Shown: piece after piece, positions 46,292 to 55,368 of the stretch
Layout: every line of letters starts with the position of its first letter
Position numbering within the stretch: position 1 is the first letter of the stretch
Assembly: GCA_036703275.1 (NCBI GenBank)
Contig: DATNPK010000092.1
Location: forward strand, 1 to 64,000
Direction: 5' to 3'
DNA length: 64,000 nucleotides
From: Coleofasciculaceae cyanobacterium
Lineage (GTDB): Bacteria; Cyanobacteriota; Cyanobacteriia; Cyanobacteriales; Xenococcaceae
The notes under the pieces: model-generated
What the model was told of the DNA's origin: nothing
Seen by the model: the letters and a program-made list of their open reading frames with translations, nothing else
Databases searched by the model: none
Program-made: the position numbers and the translations under genes

Positions 46292-46507
46292 GTGATTCAT
46301 CATATTTCCATCCCTGCTAAGAATCCACTTCACGTTGCTGAGGTATTGGCTGAATTGTTTAATGGCTATTGCGCCCCTTTTGGGTCTCATCCAGACAGCT
46401 ATGTAGCATTTGCCGCCGATGAGTACGGCACTTTAGTTGAAGTTTATCCTCTTGGCACTGAAATGATTCCAGGAGAAGACACTAAACCAATACAGTACCA
46501 AAATTGA
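46292..46507 (+). pseudogene. VOC-family-like protein, 5' part, split by an IS
   Basis: 71 codons: MIHHISIPAKNPLHVAEVLAEL, then FAADEYGTLVEVYPLGTEM, ending PIQYQN followed by a stop inside the insertion sequence. The cyanobacterial family is normally about 150 residues. The missing half is at 47861-48112. The joined product would be about 153 residues. Confidence 0.75.
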
Positions 46508-46600
46508 CGCTCCATCGTCCTAGAAGGACGAGGATTCTTGGTTCAACGACTCGTCGTAACCCAGCAGGATTTCTCCAACCGAGCTAGAGGACAAATCTCC
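46490..46600 (-). ncRNA. Putative TnpB guide (omega) RNA region
   Basis: By analogy with characterised TnpB elements, the omega RNA comes from the tnpB 3' end and right end, here including the hairpin at 46512-46533. Its guide would be the flanking bases just outside (reading TTTTGGTACTG on the minus strand), i.e. the interrupted VOC gene. Inferred by position only. Confidence 0.4.
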
Positions 46601-47864
46601 CCAAGCGTTAGTTAGGGTGCGCCCCACCCTACTTAATCCCAGCTGTAAAATATTGAGTGCAGCGTTTTGGTCGCGACAGGCAGTATACCCACAGCTACAA
46701 ATGTGAGTACGAGTAGATAGTGTTTTCTTAACTTTAATGCCACAGTTGGAACAATTAACTGAAGTATAGTGTGGTGGTATGGCGACTACTACTTTGCCAT
46801 ATTTATCCCCAAAATACTCCAGCCACCATCTAAACTTAGACCACGCCACATCACTTATCGACTTGGCAAGACGACGATTTTTAACCAACCCTTTAACATT
46901 CAAATCTTCACAGACAATCAAATCGTTAGATTGAATTAAACGAAGTGCTATTCTCTTAGCAAACTCTTCTCGCTGTCTACTTACTTTTAAATGTTTAAGA
47001 GCATATCGCTGCCTAGCTTTGCGATAATTTTGCGATTGTGGTTTTCCTTTACGGAATTTCTTAGATTTTTGCCGATTGGCTCGATTTAGTTTTCTTTCTG
47101 ACAAGCGGTAAAACCGAGGATTGGAAACAATCTCGCCACGACTATCGGCATAAAAATACTTCAAGCCTACATCTATCCCTAAGGCTAGTTGTGATGATGC
47201 AATCGGCTTGACCGTATCTCTAGAATCGAGCTTAATCGAAAACTGCACATAATAACCGTCCGCTCTTTTTAGAATACGTACTCTCTTGATTTGTTCTGGT
47301 TGGTAGAAATATATATCTCTAGAACCAATCAGTTTTAAAGTACCGATGTTCTTTTTATCAGTGAAGGTTATTCTTTTGCGACAATCTTCTAGCTTCCAGC
47401 CAGAAACTTTGTATTCTACAGAACGTGTATTGTGCTTAAAACGTGGATATCCTTTCTTTCCACTAATATTCTTGCGGCAGTTTTCCAAAAAGCGATTAAC
47501 TGCACGCAGCACTCTTTCTACTGCTGTCTGGCAAGCATGAGAGTTTAGTTCTTTAACAAAAGGATATTCCGCTCTCAGCTTTGTATTGTGTCTGAACATT
47601 TCAGTCTTGCCTACACCACGATTATCCATCCAAAAGCGAAGCACCTTATTGCGAACAAATTGAGTTGTTCTAATTGCTTCTTCTATGGCTTGAATTTGTA
47701 TTTGAGTAGGCTTGGCTTTATATTCGAGAACAAACATTTGACACTGACAACTTGAGTATCAAAATATATAATATCATAAAAGCCGTGCTAGCCCTTTAGG
47801 GTACACCTTCGGATAAGCTTCGCGTCAAGCACGGGGCTTGTATCCCATTAATTTTGGTCAAATT
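46505..47864 (-). mobile_element. IS200/IS605-type TnpB-only element inside a VOC-like gene
   Basis: A ~1.36-kb insertion separates the two halves of the VOC-type gene. Right end (low coordinates): TTGACGC, then a hairpin at 46512-46533 (9 bp with one bulged base), which is typical of IS605-group ends. Left end: an imperfect palindrome GCCGTGCT...AGCACGGGGC at 47782-47835. Boundaries are uncertain by a few bases because AATT is present at both junctions. No tnpA is present, so mobility would depend on a related transposase elsewhere. Confidence 0.75.
46520..47737 (-). CDS. tnpB: TnpB RNA-guided nuclease (OrfB, IS200/IS605 family)
   Basis: 405 residues, full length. The OrfB N-terminal helix-turn-helix and RuvC parts are present: the first catalytic Asp in GIDVGLKYF, Glu in VCEDLNVKGL, zinc finger cysteines CSNC and CSC, and the last Asp in CRDQNAALNIL. 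TnpB cuts DNA guided by an RNA made from the element's right end, helping IS retention. The RuvC residues look intact. The ATG at 47735-47737 is a normal start. Confidence 0.9.
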   Translation of the reverse strand: MFVLEYKAKPTQIQIQAIEEAIRTTQFVRNKVLRFWMDNRGVGKTEMFRHNTKLRAEYPFVKELNSHACQTAVERVLRAVNRFLENCRKNISGKKGYPRFKHNTRSVEYKVSGWKLEDCRKRITFTDKKNIGTLKLIGSRDIYFYQPEQIKRVRILKRADGYYVQFSIKLDSRDTVKPIASSQLALGIDVGLKYFYADSRGEIVSNPRFYRLSERKLNRANRQKSKKFRKGKPQSQNYRKARQRYALKHLKVSRQREEFAKRIALRLIQSNDLIVCEDLNVKGLVKNRRLAKSISDVAWSKFRWWLEYFGDKYGKVVVAIPPHYTSVNCSNCGIKVKKTLSTRTHICSCGYTACRDQNAALNILQLGLSRVGRTLTNAWGDLSSSSVGEILLGYDESLNQESSSF

Positions 47865-48112
47865 CGGTTAGTCAGTTTATTGCTACTCATGTTGCCATTT
47901 CCATACCCCTTAATCAGTCGCAAATCGATGATATTGCTAAGCGTGAAAACTGGAGGTGCTTGCGTTGTAGTCGCGGGTATTTTGATGTGATTGAGTTTTG
48001 GGTAGAAAATGCTGTGTTACTCGAACTGGCAACTCCAGAATTGGCACAACAATACACCACCGCTTTAGCACCTGAAAAATTAGCCGCGTATTTTGCCAGT
48101 AAAAATTCTTAA
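47861..48112 (+). pseudogene. VOC-family-like protein, 3' part
   Basis: 83 codons in one frame, with no start: NSVSQFIATHVAISIPLNQS, IAKRENWRCLRCSRGYFDVI, EFWVENAVLLELATPELA, then a TAA. It continues the protein begun at 46292, with the join AAT-TCG in frame across the insertion sequence. It resembles the C-terminal half of the same family. Confidence 0.8.
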
Positions 48113-48169
48113 TTAATTATTAACCTAGAAGTCTTGTTGTAAAGTTTTGTAATCGATTTCGTAATTAGA

Positions 48170-49408
48170 TTATTGTTTACTCTCCCAAGCCGCGATCGCG
48201 CTTTGTGATATTTCTCGCCAGGGAACATTATGTTGACGAGCTAAAGCTGCACAGTCTTCATATTCTGGCTGTACATTAAGTATTTGCCGATTGTTTCCTT
48301 CTCCCCAGCTAGCAATTTTAATTCTTACTGCACCATATTTAGTTTCCACGGGTTTTATTTCGCGATCGAGAATACTTCTGTGTTGAGTACGTTCGCGAAT
48401 TCCCAAAGTAGTCGTTTCAGAGAAAATAATGGTTTGGCAAATATTAGCTATCTCAGGATGACAGATGACAGTTAAAAGAATGCCAGAGCGTGATTTCTTC
48501 ATGCCGATGCTTTGAGTAAATACGTCGAGCGCACCCGCCGTTAATAACTGGTCGAGGGTATATGCCACTGCTTGAGGATTGAGATCGTCGATTTGAGTTT
48601 CTAGTACCGTAATGATTTCTTGCTTCAGTTTGAACTTTGGCTGATTTATTTCCGCTTCGCCAATCCACAAGCGCAATATATTAGGAATTTCTAGATCTCT
48701 AGAGCCTGCGCCTAAACCAATTTTAGCTAGTTTCATCGCTGGAGGCTCACCAAAATCAATCGCTAAAGTCGTGGCGATCGCTGCACCCGTTGGTGTAACC
48801 AGCTCTTTTTTGATACCATTGCTATAGATTGGTACTTCTCTTGTCTGCCATAGCTTTACTACCGCTGGGACAGGAACAGATAACTTACCATGAGCAGCGT
48901 GAATCGTTCCTCCTCCTGTAGGCATTGCCGAGCAATATAACTGGTCGATATCTAGCCAGTCTAAACCAATACAGGTGCCGACAATATCGACGATCGCATC
49001 GGTTGCTCCAACTTCATGAAAATGAACTTTTTCGGGGGAAATACCGTGGACTGCGCCTTCGGCGATCGCTAAATTTTGAAATATGCTTAGACTCCAATGC
49101 TTAACCCGATCTGATAATGATGCAGATTGGATTAAATTTTTAATTTCTGGCAGATGTCTTGCAGAAAAATGGTGATGCTGGCTATTATGATCGTGCTGAT
49201 GCTGTTGCTGTAAATTGACATGAACTTTAGTAGCTGATTGCCCATTACGGATAACTGTTTCAGTTGTCAACTGGTATTCTTGTTCTATACCCAAGCTCTT
49301 GAGACTGTCGACCAAATATTGCCAGGGTAAGCCACAGTCGATCAATGCCCCCAAGCACATATCCCCAGCAATTCCTGTAGGACATTCTAAGTAACCAATC
49401 TTGACCAT
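48170..49408 (-). CDS. larC: Nickel-pincer cofactor biosynthesis protein LarC (DUF111)
   Basis: About 412 residues from the ATG at 49406-49408 (codons open to 49417). LarC inserts nickel into the lactate racemase pincer cofactor, using CTP. Features: GYLECPTGIAGDMCLGALID at the start, a His-rich loop (QQQHQHDHNSQHHH, about 65-80), VHFHEVGATDAIVDIVG, and GTLELVTPTGAA-like SNGIKKELVTPTGAAIA. LarC1 and LarC2 are in one continuous frame, without the frameshift seen in some species. larA, larB and larE are not in the window. Confidence 0.9.
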   Translation of the reverse strand: MVKIGYLECPTGIAGDMCLGALIDCGLPWQYLVDSLKSLGIEQEYQLTTETVIRNGQSATKVHVNLQQQHQHDHNSQHHHFSARHLPEIKNLIQSASLSDRVKHWSLSIFQNLAIAEGAVHGISPEKVHFHEVGATDAIVDIVGTCIGLDWLDIDQLYCSAMPTGGGTIHAAHGKLSVPVPAVVKLWQTREVPIYSNGIKKELVTPTGAAIATTLAIDFGEPPAMKLAKIGLGAGSRDLEIPNILRLWIGEAEINQPKFKLKQEIITVLETQIDDLNPQAVAYTLDQLLTAGALDVFTQSIGMKKSRSGILLTVICHPEIANICQTIIFSETTTLGIRERTQHRSILDREIKPVETKYGAVRIKIASWGEGNNRQILNVQPEYEDCAALARQHNVPWREISQSAIAAWESKQ

Positions 49409-49495
49409 AAAATACAATTTTGCTTAATCTTGGAATGATCTTAACTGTCGATCGCTTACTCAGCAAAAATTATTCTGGACCAATTAATTAATATT

Positions 49496-50149
49496 ATGGC
49501 GATTTTATACGAATTACATCCAAATAACCCCCAACAACGCAGTATCGATCAAATTGTCACTGCTTTAAAAAAAGGTGCAGTGATGCTTTATCCCACCGAT
49601 ACGGTTTATGCTATTGGCTGCGATCTGAGCGTTAAATCAGGAATAGAAAAGGTGAGAAGAATCAAACAGATGTCTAACGATAAACCGCTAACCTTCCTGT
49701 GTTCTTCTTTGTCTAATATTTCCCAATACGCCACGGTGAGCGATCGCGCCTATCGCATTATGAAACACTTGATTCCTGGCCCATATACCTTTTTACTTCC
49801 TGCCAGCAAGCAAGTACCAAAGCTGGTTATGAGTCCTAAACGCAAGACTACAGGAATCAGAGTCCCAGATAACGTCCTCTGCCAAGAATTATTAAAAACA
49901 TTGGGTAATCCTGTGGTTTCTACTTCGGCGCATTTATCCGATGAAGATGGCGAATATCCGACGATCAATGTAGAAAAAGCTTATCTGTTTAATACATTAG
50001 AAAATCAAGTGGATATAATTATTGACAATCAAATTGACCCAGGCTTTAAAGTATCAACGATTCTTGATTTTACCAGCGATGAACCAGAAGTGGTACGTCA
50101 GGGCTTAGGTTGGCAGGAAGTTGAGAATTGGTTAGATGCAGTGCATTAA
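49496..50149 (+). CDS. Sua5/YciO/YrdC-family protein
   Basis: 217 residues. The YrdC fold is visible: YPTDTVYAIGCDLSVKSGI, KVRRIKQMSNDKPLTFLC, GPYTFLLPASKQVPKLV, GIRVPDN, and VVSTSAHLSDEDG. TsaC/Sua5 members make threonylcarbamoyl-AMP for tRNA t6A37. This one looks closer to YciO, which has a similar fold with less certain activity. The ATG at 49496 is normal. Confidence 0.88.
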   Translation: MAILYELHPNNPQQRSIDQIVTALKKGAVMLYPTDTVYAIGCDLSVKSGIEKVRRIKQMSNDKPLTFLCSSLSNISQYATVSDRAYRIMKHLIPGPYTFLLPASKQVPKLVMSPKRKTTGIRVPDNVLCQELLKTLGNPVVSTSAHLSDEDGEYPTINVEKAYLFNTLENQVDIIIDNQIDPGFKVSTILDFTSDEPEVVRQGLGWQEVENWLDAVH

Positions 50150-50150
50150 A

Positions 50151-50165
50151 AGCAACGGCGTTGCT
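50151..50165 (+). terminator. Small hairpin after the Sua5/YciO gene
   Basis: A 6-bp stem AGCAAC/GTTGCT with loop GGC sits 1 bp after the stop. It has no strong T-run, so the call is weak. Confidence 0.35.
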
Positions 50166-50328
50166 GATTCATTTAATGACGTACAAAATGCTACTGTTTT
50201 TAGTTTTTAAAAGGACTGATTAGGTTAATCTAAATTTGATTAATTGTCATTATGTCTAGCGCTAAAGTTTACTGCATAGAATGAATAGCTACTATAATGA
50301 GGCACTTTAAACAGGCAGATCCATACCC

Positions 50329-52140
50329 ATGACATCGATAGATTGGCTAATTGTCCTTGTGTACTTTGTGCTTACAACTGGCTTAGGAATATTGCTCTCT
50401 CGTAGGGCTTCTCGCAGTTTAGAAGACTTTTTTGTCTCAGGGCGATCGCTTCGGTGGTGGTTAGCTGGAACAAGTATGGCAGCAACGACTTTTTCGATTG
50501 ATACGCCATTATATATTTGTGGTGTGGTAGCCAGTCGAGGTATTGCAGGAAACTGGGAATGGTGGAGTTTTGGGATTTCTCATGTAATTTTGATTTACAT
50601 TTTCTCTCGCATGTGGCGACGTTCGGAAGTTATTACCGATGCTGAACTAACAGAAATTCGCTATGGCGGTCGTAATGCCGCCATTTTGCGGGGTACGAAA
50701 GCTTTTTTGTTTGCTGTACCGATTAACTGTATCGGGATTGGTTATGCCATGTTAGCGATGGTGAAAGTAGTAGATGCTTTAGAATTATGGCAAAGTTTGG
50801 GAGTAAATCCAGGAGAAAACCTTAAAATCTGGAGTGTGGTTGGGGTTAGTATTATCGTTCTCATCTATTCTGGGTTTTCTGGGTTGTGGGGCGTAGTTGC
50901 TACCGATTTCTTTCAATTTTTCTTGGCTTTGTTAGGCGCGTTCGTCGTTGCGATAGTTGCAGTTAATCATGTAGGAGGAATTCATCAACTAATTCCCCAA
51001 GTGCAGCAGATAAGCGATTTAGATGTTTTGTCCTTTTTTCCCTTGCAGTTTAGTAACGGTAGCTTTGGCTGGAGTGATGCTGCGGGAATTACCGCCACTA
51101 CCTTTTCGACATATTTATTTGTGCAGTGGTGGTCTTTTCGTCGTAGCGATGGCGGGGGAGAATTTATTCAACGTTTGGTAGCGGCTAAAGATGAAGCCGA
51201 AGCCGAAAAATCTGCCTGGTTTTTTAATATTCTGCACTATGCTGTTAGAACCTGGCCCTGGATTATAGTTGCTTTGGTAGCAATGGTTCTTTATCCTGAT
51301 TTAGAAGATAAAGAGCTTGGTTATCCTAAACTAATGCTGGATTTTTTACCCCCTGTCATGTTGGGTTTGGTGGTAACTTCTCTAATTGCTGCTTTTATGA
51401 GTACGGTTTCCACTTCGATAAACTGGGGTGCATCTTATTTAACTAGCGATATTTATCGGCGTTTTATGAAACCCGATGCTAGTCAGGCTGAATTAGTCAC
51501 GATTGGTAGAATTTCATCCGTCTTGGTAACAATATTAGGCGCGATCGCTGCTTTGAACTCTACTGATATTACCAGTGTGTTTCGTTTAGTAATTGCGATC
51601 GGCACTGGGCCTGGTTTAGTCTTAATCTTACGCTGGTTTTGGTGGCGGATCAATGCGGCGGCGGAGTTGGCTGCAATGCTTGGAGGATTTTTGATTGGTT
51701 TGCTTACCAGTATTTATCCTGAGCAAATTATCAGCGTTTATCCAGGATTTGAGCAAGTATTGAATGATTTCGGCTATCAGCTGCTGTTTATTTCGGTCAT
51801 TACCGCTTTACTATGGATTACGGTAATGTATCTTACTCCTCCAGAATCTGATGCTACCTTAAATGAGTTTTACCGACGGGTGCAACCAGGAGGAATTGGC
51901 TGGAAACGACAACGGGAAAAAACAGGAATTCCCGCAGCCCAAAATTTAACCCAAGATCTACTTAAAGTAGTTGCAGCTACCTTATTGTTATTTGGTTCGA
52001 TGTTAGCGATTGGCGGGTTTTTATTGCTGCAATCTTGGACAGGATTGATTTGTTTAGCGATCGCCGTCATTGGTGGCTTTTGGCTACGCCAGTTGAATAA
52101 GCACAAACCTATTTCTATGGCCAAACCTGGTTTAGACTAA
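50329..52140 (+). CDS. Sodium:solute symporter (SSS family)
   Basis: 603 residues, with about 13 membrane helices and the LeuT-fold SSS pattern: SLEDFFVSGRSLRWW, GTSMAATTFSIDTP, then STVSTSINWGASYLTSDIYRRF. Substrates in the family include proline, pantothenate, sugars and organic acids; sequence alone does not decide. The C-terminal tail (about 540-603) adds two more helices. The ATG at 50329 is a good start. Confidence 0.9.
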   Translation: MTSIDWLIVLVYFVLTTGLGILLSRRASRSLEDFFVSGRSLRWWLAGTSMAATTFSIDTPLYICGVVASRGIAGNWEWWSFGISHVILIYIFSRMWRRSEVITDAELTEIRYGGRNAAILRGTKAFLFAVPINCIGIGYAMLAMVKVVDALELWQSLGVNPGENLKIWSVVGVSIIVLIYSGFSGLWGVVATDFFQFFLALLGAFVVAIVAVNHVGGIHQLIPQVQQISDLDVLSFFPLQFSNGSFGWSDAAGITATTFSTYLFVQWWSFRRSDGGGEFIQRLVAAKDEAEAEKSAWFFNILHYAVRTWPWIIVALVAMVLYPDLEDKELGYPKLMLDFLPPVMLGLVVTSLIAAFMSTVSTSINWGASYLTSDIYRRFMKPDASQAELVTIGRISSVLVTILGAIAALNSTDITSVFRLVIAIGTGPGLVLILRWFWWRINAAAELAAMLGGFLIGLLTSIYPEQIISVYPGFEQVLNDFGYQLLFISVITALLWITVMYLTPPESDATLNEFYRRVQPGGIGWKRQREKTGIPAAQNLTQDLLKVVAATLLLFGSMLAIGGFLLLQSWTGLICLAIAVIGGFWLRQLNKHKPISMAKPGLD

Positions 52141-52528
52141 TCTGGCAATATGGCGTTGGTGATTTGATGTATGAGATATATTGACATCCTCCCCCGATTG
52201 AAAATACGGGGGATTCCAAATCTAGAATAGTTTCAATTGAACTATATCTAATTTACGAGGTAAGTGAACTATAGATTAGGACGTTAGTTATAAAAAGAGC
52301 TATATATACTAAATCCGATTGATAAAGGTCATTATCGAATTTCTTTAAATCCCCCAAATATGCAGGATTTAGGGTGGGTGGAAATGCTTCTGGCTAAGAA
52401 GCTTATTCCGCACCCACCCGAAGGGGGCAACTAAAAGTAACCTCTGTGAACAGGATTTAGTATTAGCTATTAGCTCTTAGCTCTTAGCTTTTTAATTCAC
52501 CAACGCCTAATAAATTTTACTTTTGTGG
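52141..52528. repeat. Intergenic region with IS605-like right-end scar and a MITE-like element
   Basis: No gene is seen. Two repeat structures fill it. At 52181-52217, TTGACATCCTCCCCCG and CGGGGGATTCC form a hairpin typical of IS200/IS605 right ends, with no transposase. At 52306-52463 there is a palindromic element (see the next entry). Confidence 0.65.
52306..52463. mobile_element. 156-bp MITE-like element with terminal inverted repeats
   Basis: Terminal inverted repeats ATACTAAATCC and GGATTTAGTAT, 11 bp each, enclose an internal long hairpin (GGGTGGGTGGAA with TTCCGCACCCACCC, with a nested AGAAGC stem). TA-type flanks suggest an IS630/Tc1-like mover. It has no coding capacity, so it would move only with a transposase from elsewhere. 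Confidence 0.6.
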
Positions 52529-53329
52529 TTATGGTTGTGGTTCAGTTTTATTAGTCTGAGGATATTCACAAATAATTCCGCCACCCACGCCAACAATGAA
52601 ATCATCAAAGTCAGCATCTTCAAGATCAGATCTGACTAAGGCAGAACCAGTATCATCGAAGTTAATCAATAAACCTCCATTAATCAGACTATCAAACTTG
52701 TTGGTGTCATAAGCAGGATTATTACGACGTTTAGCTACAGCTTCAGTAGTTAATAAGCCTTCTTGATTAAATAGAGCCTGTTGATTACCGGTAGAATTAA
52801 TTAAATCTGTAGTGTAGACAATACCAGTAGATTTATCGTCGAACTTAGATTCCAAATAAAAAGCATATCTTTTGTTGCCTTTAAACAAAAATTCACGCTT
52901 AAAGTCGGGAACGGTATTTCCTGGAGTACCAAGAAAATCATTATTACGACCAGCCTGTAGATCCGTTTCGTAGGTAGAACGACGATAAACAGTATCAAAG
53001 CTATCGGAATCTTTAACCTCAGATAACAGTGGAGTTTTAATACAGGAATCAAAATTGACTGTTCCCGAACTATTGGTCTGACAAGAATCTAAATCGACAA
53101 TGCCAAAGGTAGACTGATACGCACCGTGAGATTCGATAAATTCAAATTCAACAATAGTATCTTCGTTAAATTTAATGCCTTGATTTCCGACAACGTCTGC
53201 GGATGCCGAAAGACTCATCGCATTAAGCAATCCTAAAGTGCCAAGAGATAAACTAAAACAAGTCCAGTTGAGCTTAAGCATTTTATCAAGTTTAGAGAAG
53301 AATTTTGCTGTTGATGGCGATCGCTTCAT
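52529..53329 (-). CDS. Secreted protein of unknown function, first of a three-gene secreted set
   Basis: About 266 residues from the ATG at 53327-53329 (frame open to 53350). A signal peptide, with a longish n-region (about 1-45, ending SLSASA), precedes a beta-rich mature part without recognised motifs (FEFIESHGAYQSTFGIVDLD; two Cys pairs possible). No PEP-CTERM tail is seen. The longer frame overlaps the end of the next gene by 7 bp. It follows two other secreted-protein genes on the same strand and is probably in one operon. Confidence 0.6.
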   Translation of the reverse strand: MKRSPSTAKFFSKLDKMLKLNWTCFSLSLGTLGLLNAMSLSASADVVGNQGIKFNEDTIVEFEFIESHGAYQSTFGIVDLDSCQTNSSGTVNFDSCIKTPLLSEVKDSDSFDTVYRRSTYETDLQAGRNNDFLGTPGNTVPDFKREFLFKGNKRYAFYLESKFDDKSTGIVYTTDLINSTGNQQALFNQEGLLTTEAVAKRRNNPAYDTNKFDSLINGGLLINFDDTGSALVRSDLEDADFDDFIVGVGGGIICEYPQTNKTEPQP

Positions 53330-53343
53330 AATATTCCTGCTAA

Positions 53344-53919
53344 TTACCAAAGATTTTGTTCTGGTTCAATCTGATTGACCTGTTCGATAAATTTTTTCGT
53401 TTCTTCTAGCTGTCGTTTTGCCATTTGGCGAGCTTCGTAGACTGGATTAATACACTCCCTGGCTTCAGGTTCACTGCTTCTTCTGGCAATGCGTCTAGGA
53501 CCAGAATCGGCTAACTTATATTCGTTTTCTACTGCTGCTAAATTGTCTAAAGACTGTTGGAGATTTTTTTGCAGCGCCTCGGCAACTTCATTTAAACTTA
53601 CTTCAGTGGTTTGATTGTCAGAGCCAGTACCTGAATCAGTACCTGAAGCACTATCAAAGCTATTTTCAAAACCTAAATCAATTGGACTACTTAATCCACC
53701 GCCAGATACCACTCCTGTAGCTGAATTATATTGAAGAGTACGAGGAGCTCCACTACCGCTGCCACGATTGCCAGTATTCACAGTGGTTGAAGGCGAACTA
53801 GTATTATTAGCTCCTGTAGTGTCAGATTGGTTGGTTTGAGCTGAGGCAGATATCGTTGTCGTTACCGTTAATATTCCTGCCATGACTAGAGTACCTAGCC
53901 AAAATAATTGCTTGTGCAT
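53344..53919 (-). CDS. Secreted Ser/Thr/Asn-rich protein with helical C-terminus
   Basis: 191 residues. Signal peptide about 1-27 (ISASAQ). The next 90 residues are low-complexity (Ser/Thr/Gly/Asn-rich, for example GSGSGAPRTLQYNSATG), and the C-terminal 80 are helical, coiled-coil-like, and end EPEQNLW. No family recognised. It is probably co-transcribed with its neighbours. Confidence 0.6.
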   Translation of the reverse strand: MHKQLFWLGTLVMAGILTVTTTISASAQTNQSDTTGANNTSSPSTTVNTGNRGSGSGAPRTLQYNSATGVVSGGGLSSPIDLGFENSFDSASGTDSGTGSDNQTTEVSLNEVAEALQKNLQQSLDNLAAVENEYKLADSGPRRIARRSSEPEARECINPVYEARQMAKRQLEETKKFIEQVNQIEPEQNLW

Positions 53920-53949
53920 GATTAATCATCCTTATATACTTTTTTGCGA

Positions 53950-54879
53950 TTAGAATCCTGCGCCGACTCCGAAAATAAAACGCGCTCCATCTCCTGCGCC
54001 AACAATATCTCTAGCACCAAGATGAATACTTAAGGGAACAGTACGCAAAGGAGATACTGACAAGCCCATACCCAGGTCTTGTCCTGTCCATTCGGTAACA
54101 AAACTAACTGGACGGGCTACCCGAAAAGCTAAACTACCAAAGACATTAACGTTGCCATTATCGTCGGTAATATCGTCAACACTACGAAATTGTCCGTTAC
54201 CAATCCCGATAGTTGCCCCTACACGACTAAAAGGAGAACTGATGTCTTCTCTCGTTTTGAAAATTTTAGTAGTGGACAAATATAAAGAATCTTTTGAGTC
54301 ATTTTCATCACCAACAGACAAAAAGCTATTCCAGCCAGCCGAAACGCCCCAGCCGTTGGCAATTCTACGATGTAGCTTTAAGTTCAAACCACCTGAACCG
54401 AAGTCACGGTTATTACCAAAACTCGCCAAAGTATAGCTAAGTTCTGCACCCACCAGCTTCTGGGCATCTCCAAAACCTAAGCCAAATACCATGGTGGCAT
54501 CGCCATCATTTGTTCCCTCATCTCCACCACGAGTATCAACCTGATAGCTAAGACCACTATAAAATCCGCGATCAGCACCAAAGCCATAGGGATTGGCAAT
54601 AGTTAAGCCAGGCGCACCACGGCTAGGAGTGAAATTGCGTTGTTGAATATTTTCCAGTTTAAACTTTACATCTTCTGCATCATTTTCCTCAGAATCGCTC
54701 CAAGAATCACTCCCAGAATTATCAGCAGTAAAAGTCAAATCACTGTCGGCTGTTTTATCGATTTGACTTTGGGAAAAATTGGCAGGTTGTTGAGGTTTAA
54801 CGGCTGGATTTGCCCAAGCATTTAAACTTAAAAATGGCAAAAAAAGTACGCTAGAGCCAGCAAAAGTTAATATACGCAT
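53950..54879 (-). CDS. Probable outer-membrane beta-barrel protein
   Basis: About 309 residues from the ATG at 54877-54879 (frame open to 54921). Signal peptide 1-24 (LNAWA). The mature part shows alternating hydrophobic beta-strands (GFYSGLSYQVDTRG, AELSYTLASFG, GWGVSAGWNSFLSVG) and ends in GVGAGF with a C-terminal Phe, as BAM-assembled barrels do. A Glu/Asp-rich stretch lies at about 55-70. It is the first gene of the three secreted genes and may anchor the other two at the surface. Confidence 0.65.
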   Translation of the reverse strand: MRILTFAGSSVLFLPFLSLNAWANPAVKPQQPANFSQSQIDKTADSDLTFTADNSGSDSWSDSEENDAEDVKFKLENIQQRNFTPSRGAPGLTIANPYGFGADRGFYSGLSYQVDTRGGDEGTNDGDATMVFGLGFGDAQKLVGAELSYTLASFGNNRDFGSGGLNLKLHRRIANGWGVSAGWNSFLSVGDENDSKDSLYLSTTKIFKTREDISSPFSRVGATIGIGNGQFRSVDDITDDNGNVNVFGSLAFRVARPVSFVTEWTGQDLGMGLSVSPLRTVPLSIHLGARDIVGAGDGARFIFGVGAGF

Positions 54880-55368
54880 AAATTCATAGCAATAGATATA
54901 AACACACTTACAATTAATCAATCATTTAGTCATACAAATATCTAGAGCTTAGTCTGAAAAAAATCTAGCAATACTTAGCTTATAAATACTAAATACTGGC
55001 TAATTTTATTATTTTATATAATTGATATTTGCAAGTTTTTGGATCACACTTTTGCTGTTATATCTTATAATTTATTAAAGCTCAATATCTTCAAGCAAAA
55101 ATAGTTGTTATTACTGAGTTACCTAATAAATTCAACGTAGATAAAAATACCAATAGTAATTTAATTTGGTTATAAATACCGAAGCATTATCTTGTTTATA
55201 AAAGTTAGTAGTAGTTGTATATATATTTTTGGTTTTAAAAGATTACAATATATTTTAGATTTATTTATTTAATCTTCAAGCAGTTGGTTTTTTTAGCTTA
55301 AATTGAAAAACTACCTAGATAAAAGCCAAATTTTTAGCACAATCAATTTTATTTAATCCAGACATTTT
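54880..55368. other. 490-bp AT-rich divergent intergenic region
   Basis: Between the barrel gene and the metalloprotease gene. Very AT-rich, with no gene or repeat that I can support; it should contain promoters for both divergent groups. Confidence 0.4.
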
